Of a stretch of DNA of 44,768 nt, positions 1-10,076 are shown piece by piece. The notes beneath the pieces are model-generated. The model worked only from the letters and a program-made list of their open reading frames with translations, was not told where the DNA came from and did not search any database. Position 1 is the stretch's first letter. The number at the start of each line of letters is the position of its first letter. Source of the DNA: Fragilaria crotonensis (lineage: Eukaryota > Bacillariophyta > Fragilariophyceae > Fragilariales > Fragilariaceae); NCBI GenBank assembly GCA_022925895.1, contig JAKSYS010000517.1:1-44768 (forward strand). The letters are read 5' to 3'. A program made the translations under genes and the position numbers.

Positions 1-134
1 ATCTGTCCGACTGCGGGGATGTCCTCAACTTCGTCGTCATCAGGCGATGCGTCCGACTGATCACCATACGATCCACAAGATACCCCCTCGCTGGTGTCCA
101 CTACATGTTCAAGCTTTATCCAATCCGCGAGCTC
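1..134 (-). repeat. Internal direct repeat, copy B (acidic linker module)
   Basis: This stretch repeats 592-725 at an offset of 591 bp with roughly 80% identity. Both copies encode the same acidic module in the same frame (QSD..PDDDEVEDIPAVGQ, preceded by EGVSCG). The two copies bracket the ankyrin block, so the linker plus ankyrin cassette has been duplicated inside the gene. Further copies may lie left of the window. Confidence 0.85.
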
Positions 135-2652
135 GTATTCCCTCAAGAGGCTAACAGCATCATCTTTCTCACGATCGAGAGCCACATCAAGAGCTGATTG
201 ACCCCTTACATTCTCGCTGTGTACATCGACTCCGTCGTGATTCAACAAAGCACGAATGACTTCCACATGGCCCTTCAAGCTTGCCCAGATGAGAGCTGTG
301 TTGTCGTATTCTCCTTTGGCGTTGACATCCACTTCCTCTTCATTCAAGAAGACACGAACCACTTCCAAATGGCCATTCCAGCTAGCACAGATGAGTGGCG
401 TGTTGCCATACTCGTCCACGGCATTCAAATTTGCGCCCTTTCGCAAGAGCCCAAGAACCATGTCAAGATTGCCGTCTCTGGCATTCTCAATCAGTTGTGA
501 ATCAAGATTAACGATTAGTGGGTGCTTGACCTTGATACGATGAGTCTGGGAGATAGGACGAGAAGGTATAGCGCTGTCGTCAACGACAAAGATCTGTCCG
601 ACTGCGGGGATGTCCTCAACTTCATCGTCGTCAGGCACTTCGTCCGATTGATCGTCATCCGCTCCGCAAGATACACCCTCGCCGATGTCCACGTCACGTT
701 CAAGCTTCATCCGATCCGCGAGCTTCTTTAATTTATTGGACAGATCTCTTTTCGTCCTGGACAGTACGGTGTTTTTGCGGCCGGAGTAGTAGGCTTCTTC
801 GCACGCGATCGTGGCTTCTTGCAGTTTTGCCTTGACTCGATCATACCTTTGTCTCAGTTTTATCAATGAAGGCTTACTCTCTAGGAGGCGCTCGAGTTCC
901 TGCAACCTATCACGTGCGGTTTGAGCCTTATGGATCAAACCATTCTTCCGTGCTCGTAAAATCTCCAGCTTGGCCCCAATGATGGCGCATTCAATCTCGT
1001 GTCGTGTATGAAAGGGCTTCAATATCACGTCGTATTTCTTGGCTTTTTTAATGATATCCATATAGTGGCCACGCGACAAGGTCTTGGCAATGCGTACTAC
1101 TTCCTTTGGATATCCCGCTCCCAATCTTTTAAAGAGTTCTGCCGCTCGTTTTGGCATGGCGTTGTTTACTTTGCGTACCTCCATGAACAATTTTCGCCTG
1201 AAAACAAGATTCACAAAGTCATGCACCGAGTATACCATAGTATCAGCGCACTCCTTAACGTGGGGACACATAGTTGCAAATAGGGTGACAGTCGCATGGT
1301 AGGTCAGTGGTCTCAAGTTTATTGTCTTGACAGGAACATAGGCCGGAAATTCGACAGTCCTTTCGTGTTCACTCACGATGAGCATCTTCACGGTTGTAGG
1401 CAGCTTCAAAATTTTCTGAAGTTCCTCTGTAAGTACAGATCTCCCGAGGTGGGTGTATTCACCAGCGTCCAAAACAAGCAAGGTGCTCTTCTTCTTGTCC
1501 ACGAGTTCAGTCATTTCCTGGCGGATCTCTTCGAGCGACACGACAGTGTCGCATTTCAAAAAACAAACAACATTCGAATAGTGGTGTCGCTCGCATACGT
1601 ACGTCGCAACGTAAGTTGCGAGCGATGTCTTTCCAATTCCCTCCGGTCCTACCAACTTCACAACGTCACATTCTCGAAGGCGGTTAATAATGTCAAAGGC
1701 TTCCTGGTTTCGATCCATAAACTCCTTTGGAAGACTTGGGATTGAGACGCGGCGTGATGTTGTCACTACTACTGGCGGTCGAACAGAAGGTCGCTGGAAG
1801 AAGATCGGAACGTCATGATAGTCATCACCGCGTTCAGGCAACAGGATAAACTTGTCAACCTCAACATGAGATTCATCGATGAAGGGCGAATGCATGACCT
1901 GTTCCTTGGCATGCTCAAAGGCATACTTGATTGTGTCCCCATGAGCTAATGCCCGGTAGAATGCACCGGTGAACTCAATCGCTGCCGAATCATTCAATTT
2001 TGCTTCATTCGTGCAGCAAATAACGTGTCTGACACCAGCATTGACAAAGGCAACCCCAATTGACCGCGAATGGCACGCTGACACGAAGACAGCGGAAAGA
2101 GATGAAAGCGAATGGTATTCTTCGAGGTCCTTGACGGACATGAATTTTTCTTGTCCAAATCCGTTCTCAAACACCAATTTGCCACCGACCATGCCGTGAC
2201 ATGATATGTGTAGAATTGGACTTCGCCGGTCGTTTGCTAAAAATGCGTTAAATCGGTCTGGCGTTGCAACATCAAAGACAACATCGATGGTTCCTGTCTC
2301 ACGCGCGTCGCGCAAAGCCTTGATTAGCTCTTCCTTTTCCCCACTGAAAGTTAATGGGAGCCCATGGCTGCCAAACTCCCTTGCAGAAATACACCAGAGG
2401 TGCAGCCTGCAGGACAGTCACTGTTAGCCGATCGTACAAGCCGGAGTCGCTGTCACTGCGTGATGCGACGGGGTTTTCCAATGACGGCAAGGAGACGTCC
2501 AGTGAGCCCTCAAAGACCAGCAATTCCCGCGATAGGCGGTGCACAGTAGCCCAATCGCGATTTTGAGCTGCTTCTTCAATTTCTTCAATGAGACGAGTTG
2601 AGCCGTCTTGAAGGGCTTCTGTGCTTGTGCTTGTCGTCGTGCGCGGCGTCAT
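1..2652 (-). CDS. CHAT-STAND NTPase-ankyrin protein (NLR-like), 3' end outside the window
   Basis: Reading leftward from the ATG at 2652 gives about 880 residues with no stop down to base 1. Domains in order: a CHAT caspase-like domain with HISCHG (His codon 2196-2198) and VSACHS (Cys codon 2073-2075); a P-loop GPEGIGKTS at 1623-1649, with a Walker B-like LLVLDAGE (Asp 1467-1469), a sensor-like LIVSEHER and an NB-ARC-like LRPLTYHATVTLF stretch; a charged, probably coiled-coil segment (about 730-960); an acidic linker; then at least three ankyrin repeats (about 130-510, e.g. NTPLICASWNGHLEVVRVFL). CHAT proteases with STAND switches and repeat sensors are known as prokaryotic and fungal immune or cell-death proteins; that role here is inference. 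One reading-frame change lies near 2345-2395. It could be a 1-nt frameshift or be removed by a possible 49-nt GT-AG intron (2392 to 2344). The frame is otherwise clean for about 780 codons, so the gene is probably functional. Confidence 0.82.
592..725 (-). repeat. Internal direct repeat, copy A (acidic linker module)
   Basis: This is the partner of the repeat at 1-134. It encodes a lysine/arginine-rich end (ADRMKLERD) followed by EGVSCG and the DDDEVEDIPAVGQ acidic run. It sits between the helical segment and the first ankyrin block seen in the window. Confidence 0.85.
2344..2392 (-). other. Frame change in the CHAT gene: candidate 49-nt intron or indel
   Basis: Upstream of this point the CHAT N-terminal strand (VTVLQAAPLVY) is read in one frame. 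Downstream, the GEKEELIKALRDARE helix is read in the +1 frame. A GTATTT donor at 2392 and a TTAACTTTCAG acceptor ending at 2344 would join the frames by removing 49 nt. However, the downstream frame read back through this stretch (LPLTF before GEKEE) also looks like CHAT sequence, which favours a simple 1-nt indel. The two explanations cannot be separated from sequence alone. Confidence 0.5.
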
Positions 2653-3353
2653 GGTAAGGTCTTGGGGTATCACCCTCTGTTGATCAGCGACTGGGGCCTG
2701 GGGCGTCAAGCTTTTTTAGGAATTCAGACAGGAATGAGAATTGCATGCCAGAATTTATGATCTGTCTTCGTATGACTCTATATCAGATACATGCATAAAT
2801 GGATCTTTGGACCGCAAATGTTTACGTCAGACGTCAGACCATGCGAATGTTCTGAACAATGCACGACTGAAGATCATGGTCAACCGGTTCGGCGTTACGA
2901 GCGCACTACGTATGCTTTCCAACGCAAATACAGTACTACGCATTACGTAGATGCTTTGCGGAGATCCGAGATTCGCCTGCACTTGTCGAGAGAACAGCAC
3001 CGGGCACAGGCGTATGTCAGAGGCGAAAGGTTCTTGCACATTGACGATTAAACCGGAGCCAAGAGAGCTAAACTTCTTACTGGCCGAACTTCCCCAGGTG
3101 CAATGTGCAATAGGAGCCTTCGTCTTCTGTCTTTCGATGATTACGTCGTGACACGAAATAGGCTGCACGAACTATAAGCGCAGGAGGAAATCATACATAC
3201 TCCGAGGAGTACTCGAGTACTACATGCGACATACCACATACCAAACATATGACTGTAGAATGGTACAGTGAAGTTATATCCCATTGGAAAACGTGGGAAG
3301 AGCATGTTTAAAAAAAACATCCAAACATGTATGGCATTATCCCAAGATACTTC
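2653..3353. other. Intergenic region upstream of the NLR-like gene
   Basis: No supported gene. It should hold the promoter of the minus-strand CHAT gene. Open frames here are short and resemble no family I recognise. A small cluster of ACTCCGAG/GTACTCGAGTAC motifs lies at about 3195-3225, like the denser tract at 13640-13980. Confidence 0.5.
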
Positions 3354-3377
3354 GAGCATCCCCACCGCTGGCTCTAT
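3354..3377 (+). repeat. Left terminal inverted repeat
   Basis: The 24 bp are exactly complementary to 4092-4115. The motif GGCTCTATATTTA at its inner edge recurs at about 3477-3489. Confidence 0.85.
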
Positions 3378-3506
3378 ATTTACTGTTTCTCAGGAAATCT
3401 TGTTTATAAGGGGACAATTTTGTCTTCAACATGCCATCACCGGTAGGGCCAATATCCTTATAAATGGCTCCCGAAGGGCTCTATATTTAAGTTGGGGAGC
3501 GATTTT

Positions 3507-3812
3507 TCACCAATTTTGCTGAAGAATAGCTCCCCACCGTAAATTTAAATCACCTCCCTTTTCCCTGTTTGATTCATTGGATTCACGATTCGACCCATTG
3601 GATTCAATACGTTGTAACTTGGATTCCAACGATTTCAGCATGGAAAACTTGGATACTTGGATCGGATTTTTTCTTGTATAAACACGCCCTGACGCAATTT
3701 GGTGTTCCATCAATGGCTTCGTTTTCGCAGATACGCTTGCACCAATAGAGTTTGACAGTGTCGGCATTGACGCTCGCCTACTACCGGTAGCTTTCCTCAT
3801 GGGAATGACCAT
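3507..3812 (-). CDS. Small hypothetical ORF inside the TIR element
   Basis: An ATG at 3812 opens about 100 codons. The product is basic and Ser/Asn/Arg-rich, with a repetitive tail (SNRESNESNRE). I recognise no domain, catalytic motif or signal peptide. Lying inside the TIR element, it may be a captured gene piece or a chance frame. Confidence 0.2.
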   Translation of the reverse strand: MVIPMRKATGSRRASMPTLSNSIGASVSAKTKPLMEHQIASGRVYTRKNPIQVSKFSMLKSLESKLQRIESNGSNRESNESNREKGGDLNLRWGAILQQNW

Positions 3813-4091
3813 GGTTCTGTCTGTCAGTATGTACTTTTTAAGGCAATAGAGGCAACAGGCAACCAATAGAGGGTAAATGTAGAGGTTAACATCGATTGAT
3901 TACGTGTTGCCAACAACAAAAAACAGCTCGTGCGAGAAAAATCAAATTGAACGTGCAGTTGAAGGGGCGCCGCTATTTTGATATGAGATTTGCAAAGAAT
4001 TCTCCCTCTAGCCTAGCGGTGCAAGAAAGACACCTCAAAATGTCCTAAAATAGGTTTCTAAAGGCTCTATACCAAAATGTCCATCTTAGAA

Positions 4092-4115
4092 ATAGAGCCA
4101 GCGGTGGGGATGCTC
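4092..4115 (-). repeat. Right terminal inverted repeat
   Basis: The 24 bp are exactly complementary to 3354-3377. The repeat is followed by TTA. Confidence 0.85.
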
Positions 4116-4722
4116 TTAGATGCCAAATATGCGCATCATATTTGTCAGCATGTCAGGTGTCGAATTACACTACTTCTGAACTAGTACCGTAGAACTAATT
4201 CCAGGTACTCTAAGTACAATGAACACATTCTTTTTGCCTTCCGCTGAAACGACCATTCCTGTCAATGCCATCGACCGCAACGATCGACGATGTTGTTCAG
4301 AGTGGTTGGCATCATTACCTTTCACACCATGATTCCCATGACACCAGGCACCGTACATTGATGAAAGTAATGTTGTTGATACTCGGAATACTGAGTACTT
4401 AACATAGCAGCAGTCAGATTTCTCACGACGTTAACATTCACAGGAGATTATGGCTGCTAGTACTTGATTGCACCAATTATGGCAGGTTTCATCTCAGATT
4501 TCCTTGCGCTTGAACTCGGTACAACTTGTAGGTGTATCCAATAGAAATCACGTTATGACGTCATCAAGCAAAACAAATCCCGTGTTGGAAGCAAGCGCTC
4601 CACAATGAGATTGAAAGCCGTCGTTTGCGAACAAATCCACACTGTTTAGCCTACCCTGCCCTGACAGTTGTCTTCTAAATACACTCCAGAATTGAGCTAA
4701 TTGGGCTGGGTAATCTGTCTCG
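4116..4722. other. Intergenic region between the TIR element and the DDE fossil
   Basis: No supported gene or RNA. It contains a short ACTCGGAATACTGAGTACT palindrome-like stretch near 4381. It may hold the 5' end of the DDE element, but I could not find matching termini. Confidence 0.4.
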
Positions 4723-7572
4723 ATGTCAGACAAGAAAAGAATCTACGGTATCACCAGTGCTGTCATGTTAATTCGTACCGACAAAACTTATGGACCTCGA
4801 ATGACAAATTGCTGGCTCCCTGCTGAGATTTGGGTGGAAGCACTAAAACGGTTGGGTCACATTGATGCTGGCCTTACTTTCAATGTTGGCCAATTCAATG
4901 CAGCCTTTGCCAGATCACATGAGTTTGGGTCAGTGATGTCAAGGTTTGATGGGTCCAACAACACTGGCACCTTCCGTGTCAGTTACCAGCACCGCCACTA
5001 TTATTACTTGACTCAGGAGTCAAAGCAGGCTACATGTCCAAGTCCGTTAAACCAAGCTTGGAAGGAAAGAGTGATGGAAATAGCTGCAAACGTCCTTGTT
5101 ATTCCCTCAACCAGGGCAAGACCTTGTACTGGCAATTTGATTCCAGTACTGGCAACAACAGCTACCGATGGTGATAATGTCAATGCAAACGAAGATGAAG
5201 AACAGCCATCACCATCAAAACGTCACAGGGCCCATGCTCCTGCAAGTGTAGGCGATGGCAGCTCCACAACAAGAACAAGCTATTGGCCATTTAGCCTTGA
5301 GGCGTTTCGATTGTTTCGGCCTAGTAGTAGGAGTGGAGGTGACACACTTCTTGTCGGTGGTGATTCTCAGAGTATCACAGAAACTCCACAGGAAGCCCTT
5401 GAGCGTCGTATCCTGGTTCTACAGTCAGTAAATAAGCGGGAAGACAGCTGGCATAATGTCATTATAGGAAGAGACATTGATAACTTCTGTACAAAAACTG
5501 AAATATTTGATATTCGACAGCAAGCATCCTTTTAAAGCCGAGCATACCAATTGGCGCTTGCACACACGAATCAATGGACGTGGTACAACTGTTGCCAAGA
5601 GACATGTAACGAACTCAACAGTCTTGGGATGATGCAAGCAACATCCTACAAGACAGTCGCAGCATGGAACATAACTTCCCGACATGGCGAGGGTTTTGCA
5701 CACCCAATCCACATGTGCAATGTGGAAAGCGGCCATTGCCGCGTCTCCTTGAAGTATTTCCTGATGCAAAAGATCAGATTGTATCCTAAACAATCAAGAA
5801 TCTAGCAAAGCTAACCATAGAGATGGTTCACGATTTCATTGTATCAAAAGTTATACCAAGGCTAATTACGTTATGGCAGAGCAGTGACATCTCCGCTGAC
5901 ACCATCAGAAATGAAGCACGGACAATAACTGGTGATGATGTTGTTGACAAAATTGATTGCGTTCGCTCGTTCCTCAATGCTCACCGACTGGACTCGTTGA
6001 GTTTGACGACGGCATGGAGATGGATGCGTCTGCTCAGGTTTCATTATGATACTGGAAAAAAGAGCTTCCATGTTGACGGACACGAACGTGAGGATGTTGT
6101 TGCCCATCGAAACAATTTCTGCAGGGAGTATCTTACCAAATTTGAACCCTACTGTCGCCAATGGGTGTAGATGCCAATAAATGATGGCCATCAAAGACCT
6201 TGACTTGCGATTTGGGTATCACTATGAAGACATCGTCGCTGGAACTTCAAAAATGATTACTGGAACCGATTCATAGGAACAGAGACTTCACCAGGCCCGA
6301 GACGAGAAGCAACGATGAGCATCCGTGTGCAATATCAAAAGCCTCTACTCACGGAATCACCATTCGTCATGTACTTATATATTGGGGCATACAATGAAGA
6401 AGGGTTTTGGAATAGCTTCCATATGAGTCTTCAATTTGGTGAAGATGTAGTCAATTGTCTATAGGTACTTTACCCCGAGTTCGAATTCATTTTCCTCTTT
6501 GATCACAGCCAAGGACATGCGCGGAAGTGGAACGGGGCACTCAATGCATTTCACATGTCCAATAACTTCGGTGGATCACAACTGTTAATGAGAGACACAA
6601 CAACATTGTCAGACAGTGGATTCCTCGGTCCACACTCACCTCAATTACAGATTGGCGACAAACAATCAATGATATTCAAACCTGAAGACAGTGGACTATG
6701 GTATCTATCGCCCGAAGAACGAGAGCGGCAAAGACACAATCAAGCAACCGGGAAAAGGAAAAAGAAAAGTTGTAGAGCAATCAAAGAAGATGCTTGTGGG
6801 AGCTCTTGCTGCAGCAGGTGTTGTACTTCAGCAGAACCGAAAGCATACAAAGAAAGAGCTTCAAGAGTTTGCAAGAAATAAGTCTGTCAATCTATTTGAT
6901 GACAGAGAGGTTGTTGCTCACAGGTGGGAAGGGCAACCAAAGGGTCTGATGCAGGTTCTGTGGGAGAGAGGGCTTATAGACACATCATGGTTAGAACAAT
7001 ATACTCTGGATGGAAGAAAGAATCCTATCACAGGCGAGGAAAATTTACGTTCATCACTTCGCCATATACTTGCGAATTGCAATGATTGCAAGGAGGAAGA
7101 CACTGCGCTTGAGTACTTGGGCTCTCAGCTTGGTGTGACGGTAAGGCTCACTCCCAAGTTTTATGCCGAGCTTGCTGGCAAAGGCGTTGAATACTCATGG
7201 GCACATTCCAAATCTTTCTATCGACGTCTCCCGTTGTCACAAAAGAATGGCCGAGATAACTTCAAGCAGCTGGTTCGAGACTGCACCTGCCCTGAAAGCG
7301 TGCTAACGAAAGTGGCTGAGAATCGTAACGTTTGCGGCAAGTGCAAGGGCATACATTTGTACGTACTTTCATTTGGAGAATCAAAAACAGCAGGGTGATC
7401 GGAGCCAGAATGCCGACAACTGTGAAAAAGCAAAACAGCAAGAACTTCTCTATTCAGAGATTGAGAGGTTGACAAAGGATTTAGAGGGCACCGGTGTGCC
7501 CTTGACTTTGATTGGGGTTTTGTTAATTCAGAGTTGAAGGAAGCAACAACATCAAAGGATGAAGAAGAGTGA
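4723..7572 (+). pseudogene. Degenerate DDE-superfamily transposase
   Basis: Several frames together resemble one eukaryotic DDE transposase family seen in fungi, cnidarians and diatoms. The first frame (4723-5535, about 270 residues) is an N-terminal region ending in an acidic/basic hydrophilic stretch. The 5600-5820 segment reads NELNSLGMMQATSYKTV and PRLLEVFPDAKDQIV in changing frames. The 5823-6170 segment has RWMRLLRFHYDTGKKSFHVD followed by GHEREDVVAHRNNF. Near 6480-6600 come FLFDHSQGHARK (probable second catalytic Asp at 6501-6503) and FGGSQLLMRDT. The C-terminal part (6691-7398) has GQPKGLMQVLWERGLID, TPKFYAELAGKGVEYSW and a late HRCALDFD. At least four frame changes and several stops break it, so no active enzyme is expected. 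No terminal repeats were found. Confidence 0.72.
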
Positions 7573-7799
7573 TTGTGATTCTTATGAAATAGCGTGAGAA
7601 TTCTCGGAGGCAGTCGAGAATTCGCATGAGATCTTTCAGAATTCTACTCTAAGAATTTGTATGCATTGTATAGATTGTACGTATCCATACCAAAAGAAGG
7701 TCGAGGGTGAAACCTGCCAAACAAGATAGCAACCTTGCCTGCGCTCCTTGCTTGCCCATTCTTAGTTACTGTACCCTTTGCTGCTATTGTTGTCGCTCA
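7573..7799. other. Short spacer between two transposon fossils
   Basis: Nothing coding is supported. Repeated GAGAATTC-type words lie at 7596-7665. Confidence 0.35.
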
Positions 7800-9761
7800 T
7801 TACATTGATTGTATCATGGGGACCATGGCAACGACGCTGTTGCTAGTTGTCTGCAACGTCAATCTGTTATTAGAAAGTTTCATAGCTGGTAAGTTGCTCT
7901 TGTTGGCATCGCCGCCTTTCTGAAGGATGACACTCCTGCTCAAGTATTTGGCCCATGTTGCAACAACCCAGTTGTTGTGATGTTGCAATCTGTTGTCTGC
8001 AAAGATGTAACTCACCCTTGCTTGCAGGTATTCCGTCCCTCTTTCATAGAAATCATCAACAATTTCTAGTGTCAGATTCTCTGGAATCTGACCGATGCCC
8101 TCCCCCATCATTGGAAACACAGGTCTCCAGTGTAGTTTAAACACATTGCTGATCTTTTTGGGTAAGCGAGCAGGTATGAACTTTTGGAATGCTTTGATGT
8201 TACGTTGCTCAATAACACCATTCTCACCCTGTGCTGCAAAGCTTGGCATCCCTTGGAGCCAAAGATTCCATCCGACATCACTCTTGACACCGACAGGGAA
8301 GGCAAATGTGGCAGCAGGCACATCCCAGAACCTGCCGTGGTAGCTGAACAGTGTACCTTGGTTTCCCCGAACAACAATGGCAGCAGTATGATCATGCAGA
8401 GCAGGCTCCTGTTAATGAGCATGTCCTTGTTGAAAAGCATTGTTGATCTTTTTGCGACGCAAACACCCATAGTAAAAATCAATTAGAATAATGATAATCT
8501 GGTGTCAAATAATTTGAGGCTGGTGGTTGTTGGACTTTTGTTGCACATGACACATGTGTGGCACTGCCTTTCCTCAAGCCATGTCCAGACATTGCTCGTT
8601 CTGATGTACGTCTGCACAATATCCCAAGACGCTTTCATTATGACTTGAAGCTGCTCACAGTAGCGATGAGCAGCGCTGCCGACACGAGTACTGCTGTGAC
8701 AAATGAAAACACGTTCAGAGTTATCTCAGAAGGTGTTCTGGTTCAATGATAACCAGACACCCAAACTGATGCAGGGGATAGAACCGGGTCCAAAGGTTTA
8801 CAATAGACAGCTTTGTTGTGTATCCTCTCACCTTCTTTGTCTGACTTCATTTAATCTTGACAAATCACAAAATGGTCTTCGGAAATCTCAATGTTGTGCA
8901 ATGTCAGTGGGTCAATTGATATCGACAGGGCCATAAGGTTCCACTGTAGAATTGTCCAAACCCAAACAAATATGTTGCCTCTCTCAATTGCTCATGTAAG
9001 TATCATGCAAAAGAGCAAAAGGCTGATTGGATCAGCACTCTTCTCATTCATATTGCCGTTACTGCAAGCGTCTGCAGTATCTTTCCTGAATGACTGGAGA
9101 AAACTGTGCCTCTCAGAATAGTATGATGTCGGCAGTACCTGTTATCTGTTCTTGCACCAAACAGAATAACATCATGTATCTTGTGCATGTGTCCATACGA
9201 GTATATTTTTGCAACTTCACCTTTCTTTGAAGCCTTCAACTTTGTAAATGCCATGTTTGCTATCATGACCATGTCCACATGTAGTCCCTCATACTACACA
9301 ACGTCACGGTCACATGTGCGGTACTAGAACTTCATTGGGTCAGCCTCCTCTTCTGCAGACAAAACACAATTACCAACTTCAAAGTAGTCTGCTGGATACT
9401 CAACCAACCACCACACTATAAATTTTTTCATACGAAGACGATGCGCGCGTCGTGTCTCAGCAGATCGTTCTTTGTTCTTCATCACATTCACAGCAGATAC
9501 ATGCTCAGCTCGAACCTCTACCTCTACACCAATTGTAACAGCTGAATCATTGGTGGCACCAATCCTTCCTCCTCCTCTGTTGATGGACCGTGGCATGATG
9601 ATAGTGGTCGGGAAAATGTCATGACATACCAACAAATTAAGAAGTTGATATATCCAAGCAGCAAGCCCAACAGATTTTGATATTGGACAAAACGCGTCTG
9701 TATGTGCTAATGGAGCAACCTTAAGTACGGGAAATTCAAAAGCTCTATATAAATCAAACAA
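7800..9761 (-). pseudogene. Degenerate Crypton-like tyrosine-recombinase element
   Basis: Read right to left, the fragments form a single protein-like series. 9761-9324 holds an N-terminal region with RRAHRLRMKKFIVWWLVEYP. About 9300-9048 has EGLHVDMVMIANMAF and a KIYSYGHMHKIHDVILFGA segment. About 8960-8740 resembles the core of diatom transposon-encoded recombinases (NLMALSISIDPLTLHN, then a GER.HNKAVY stretch). 8360-7800 holds a tail (GWNLWLQGMPSFAAQG, FKLHWRPVFPMM) like the GCR1-type DNA-binding module found with such recombinases. Many stops and frameshifts are present and I did not see an intact catalytic R-H-R-Y set. The family assignment comes from recalled family patterns, so class-level confidence is moderate. 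Confidence 0.55.
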
Positions 9762-10076
9762 TTAGCAACTTTTAACTGCCAACACTCCTTGGAGCACGGA
9801 CCTGTTTTTGATTAGGTCCATTTCAAAAGTCATACGATAAAGCATATGATTTATAGAGTGTACCAATGCTCTACACGTCGTACATACTGGAGTCTACGAA
9901 AAAGGACTTTAGGTACACCTGGAAATCATATACTAATCATAAGACTCTCGTGCTAATACCTGCACTGGAACATATGCTACTAGTAGCCTCACTTATCTTG
10001 AAGGTAGTGTCGATTAATTATTTCAAGGTTTCTGGACAATGAAGCAACGGCCGTAGGATAGGCGTGTTCGTCGCTC
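9762..10076. other. Spacer between the Crypton-like and gypsy fossils
   Basis: No gene is seen. A stretch at about 9994-10035 (CTTGAAGGTAGTGTC then ATTATTTCAAGGTT) resembles 11768-11805, on the other side of the gypsy fragment. The similarity is imperfect, with an indel, and could be the remains of flanking repeats or chance. Confidence 0.35.

Larger units (their letters stand above)
3354..4115. mobile_element. Non-autonomous DNA transposon with 24-bp perfect TIRs (PIF/Harbinger-like)
   Basis: The left end 3354-3377 starts GAGCATCCCCACCGCTGGC, and the right end 4092-4115 is its exact reverse complement over 24 bp. The 3-bp flanks are TTC on the left and TTA on the right, compatible with a decayed TTA duplication. 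TTA/TAA duplications and TIRs beginning GAGCATC are known from PIF/Harbinger-type elements, so that assignment is plausible but not proven. A second, imperfect inverted pair (around 3482-3508 and 3521-3548) forms an internal stem. No transposase domain was recognised inside. Confidence 0.75.

Noticed and set aside
2827-3168. 113-codon minus-strand frame upstream of the NLR-like gene
   Set aside because: No recognisable domain; lies in the presumed promoter region.
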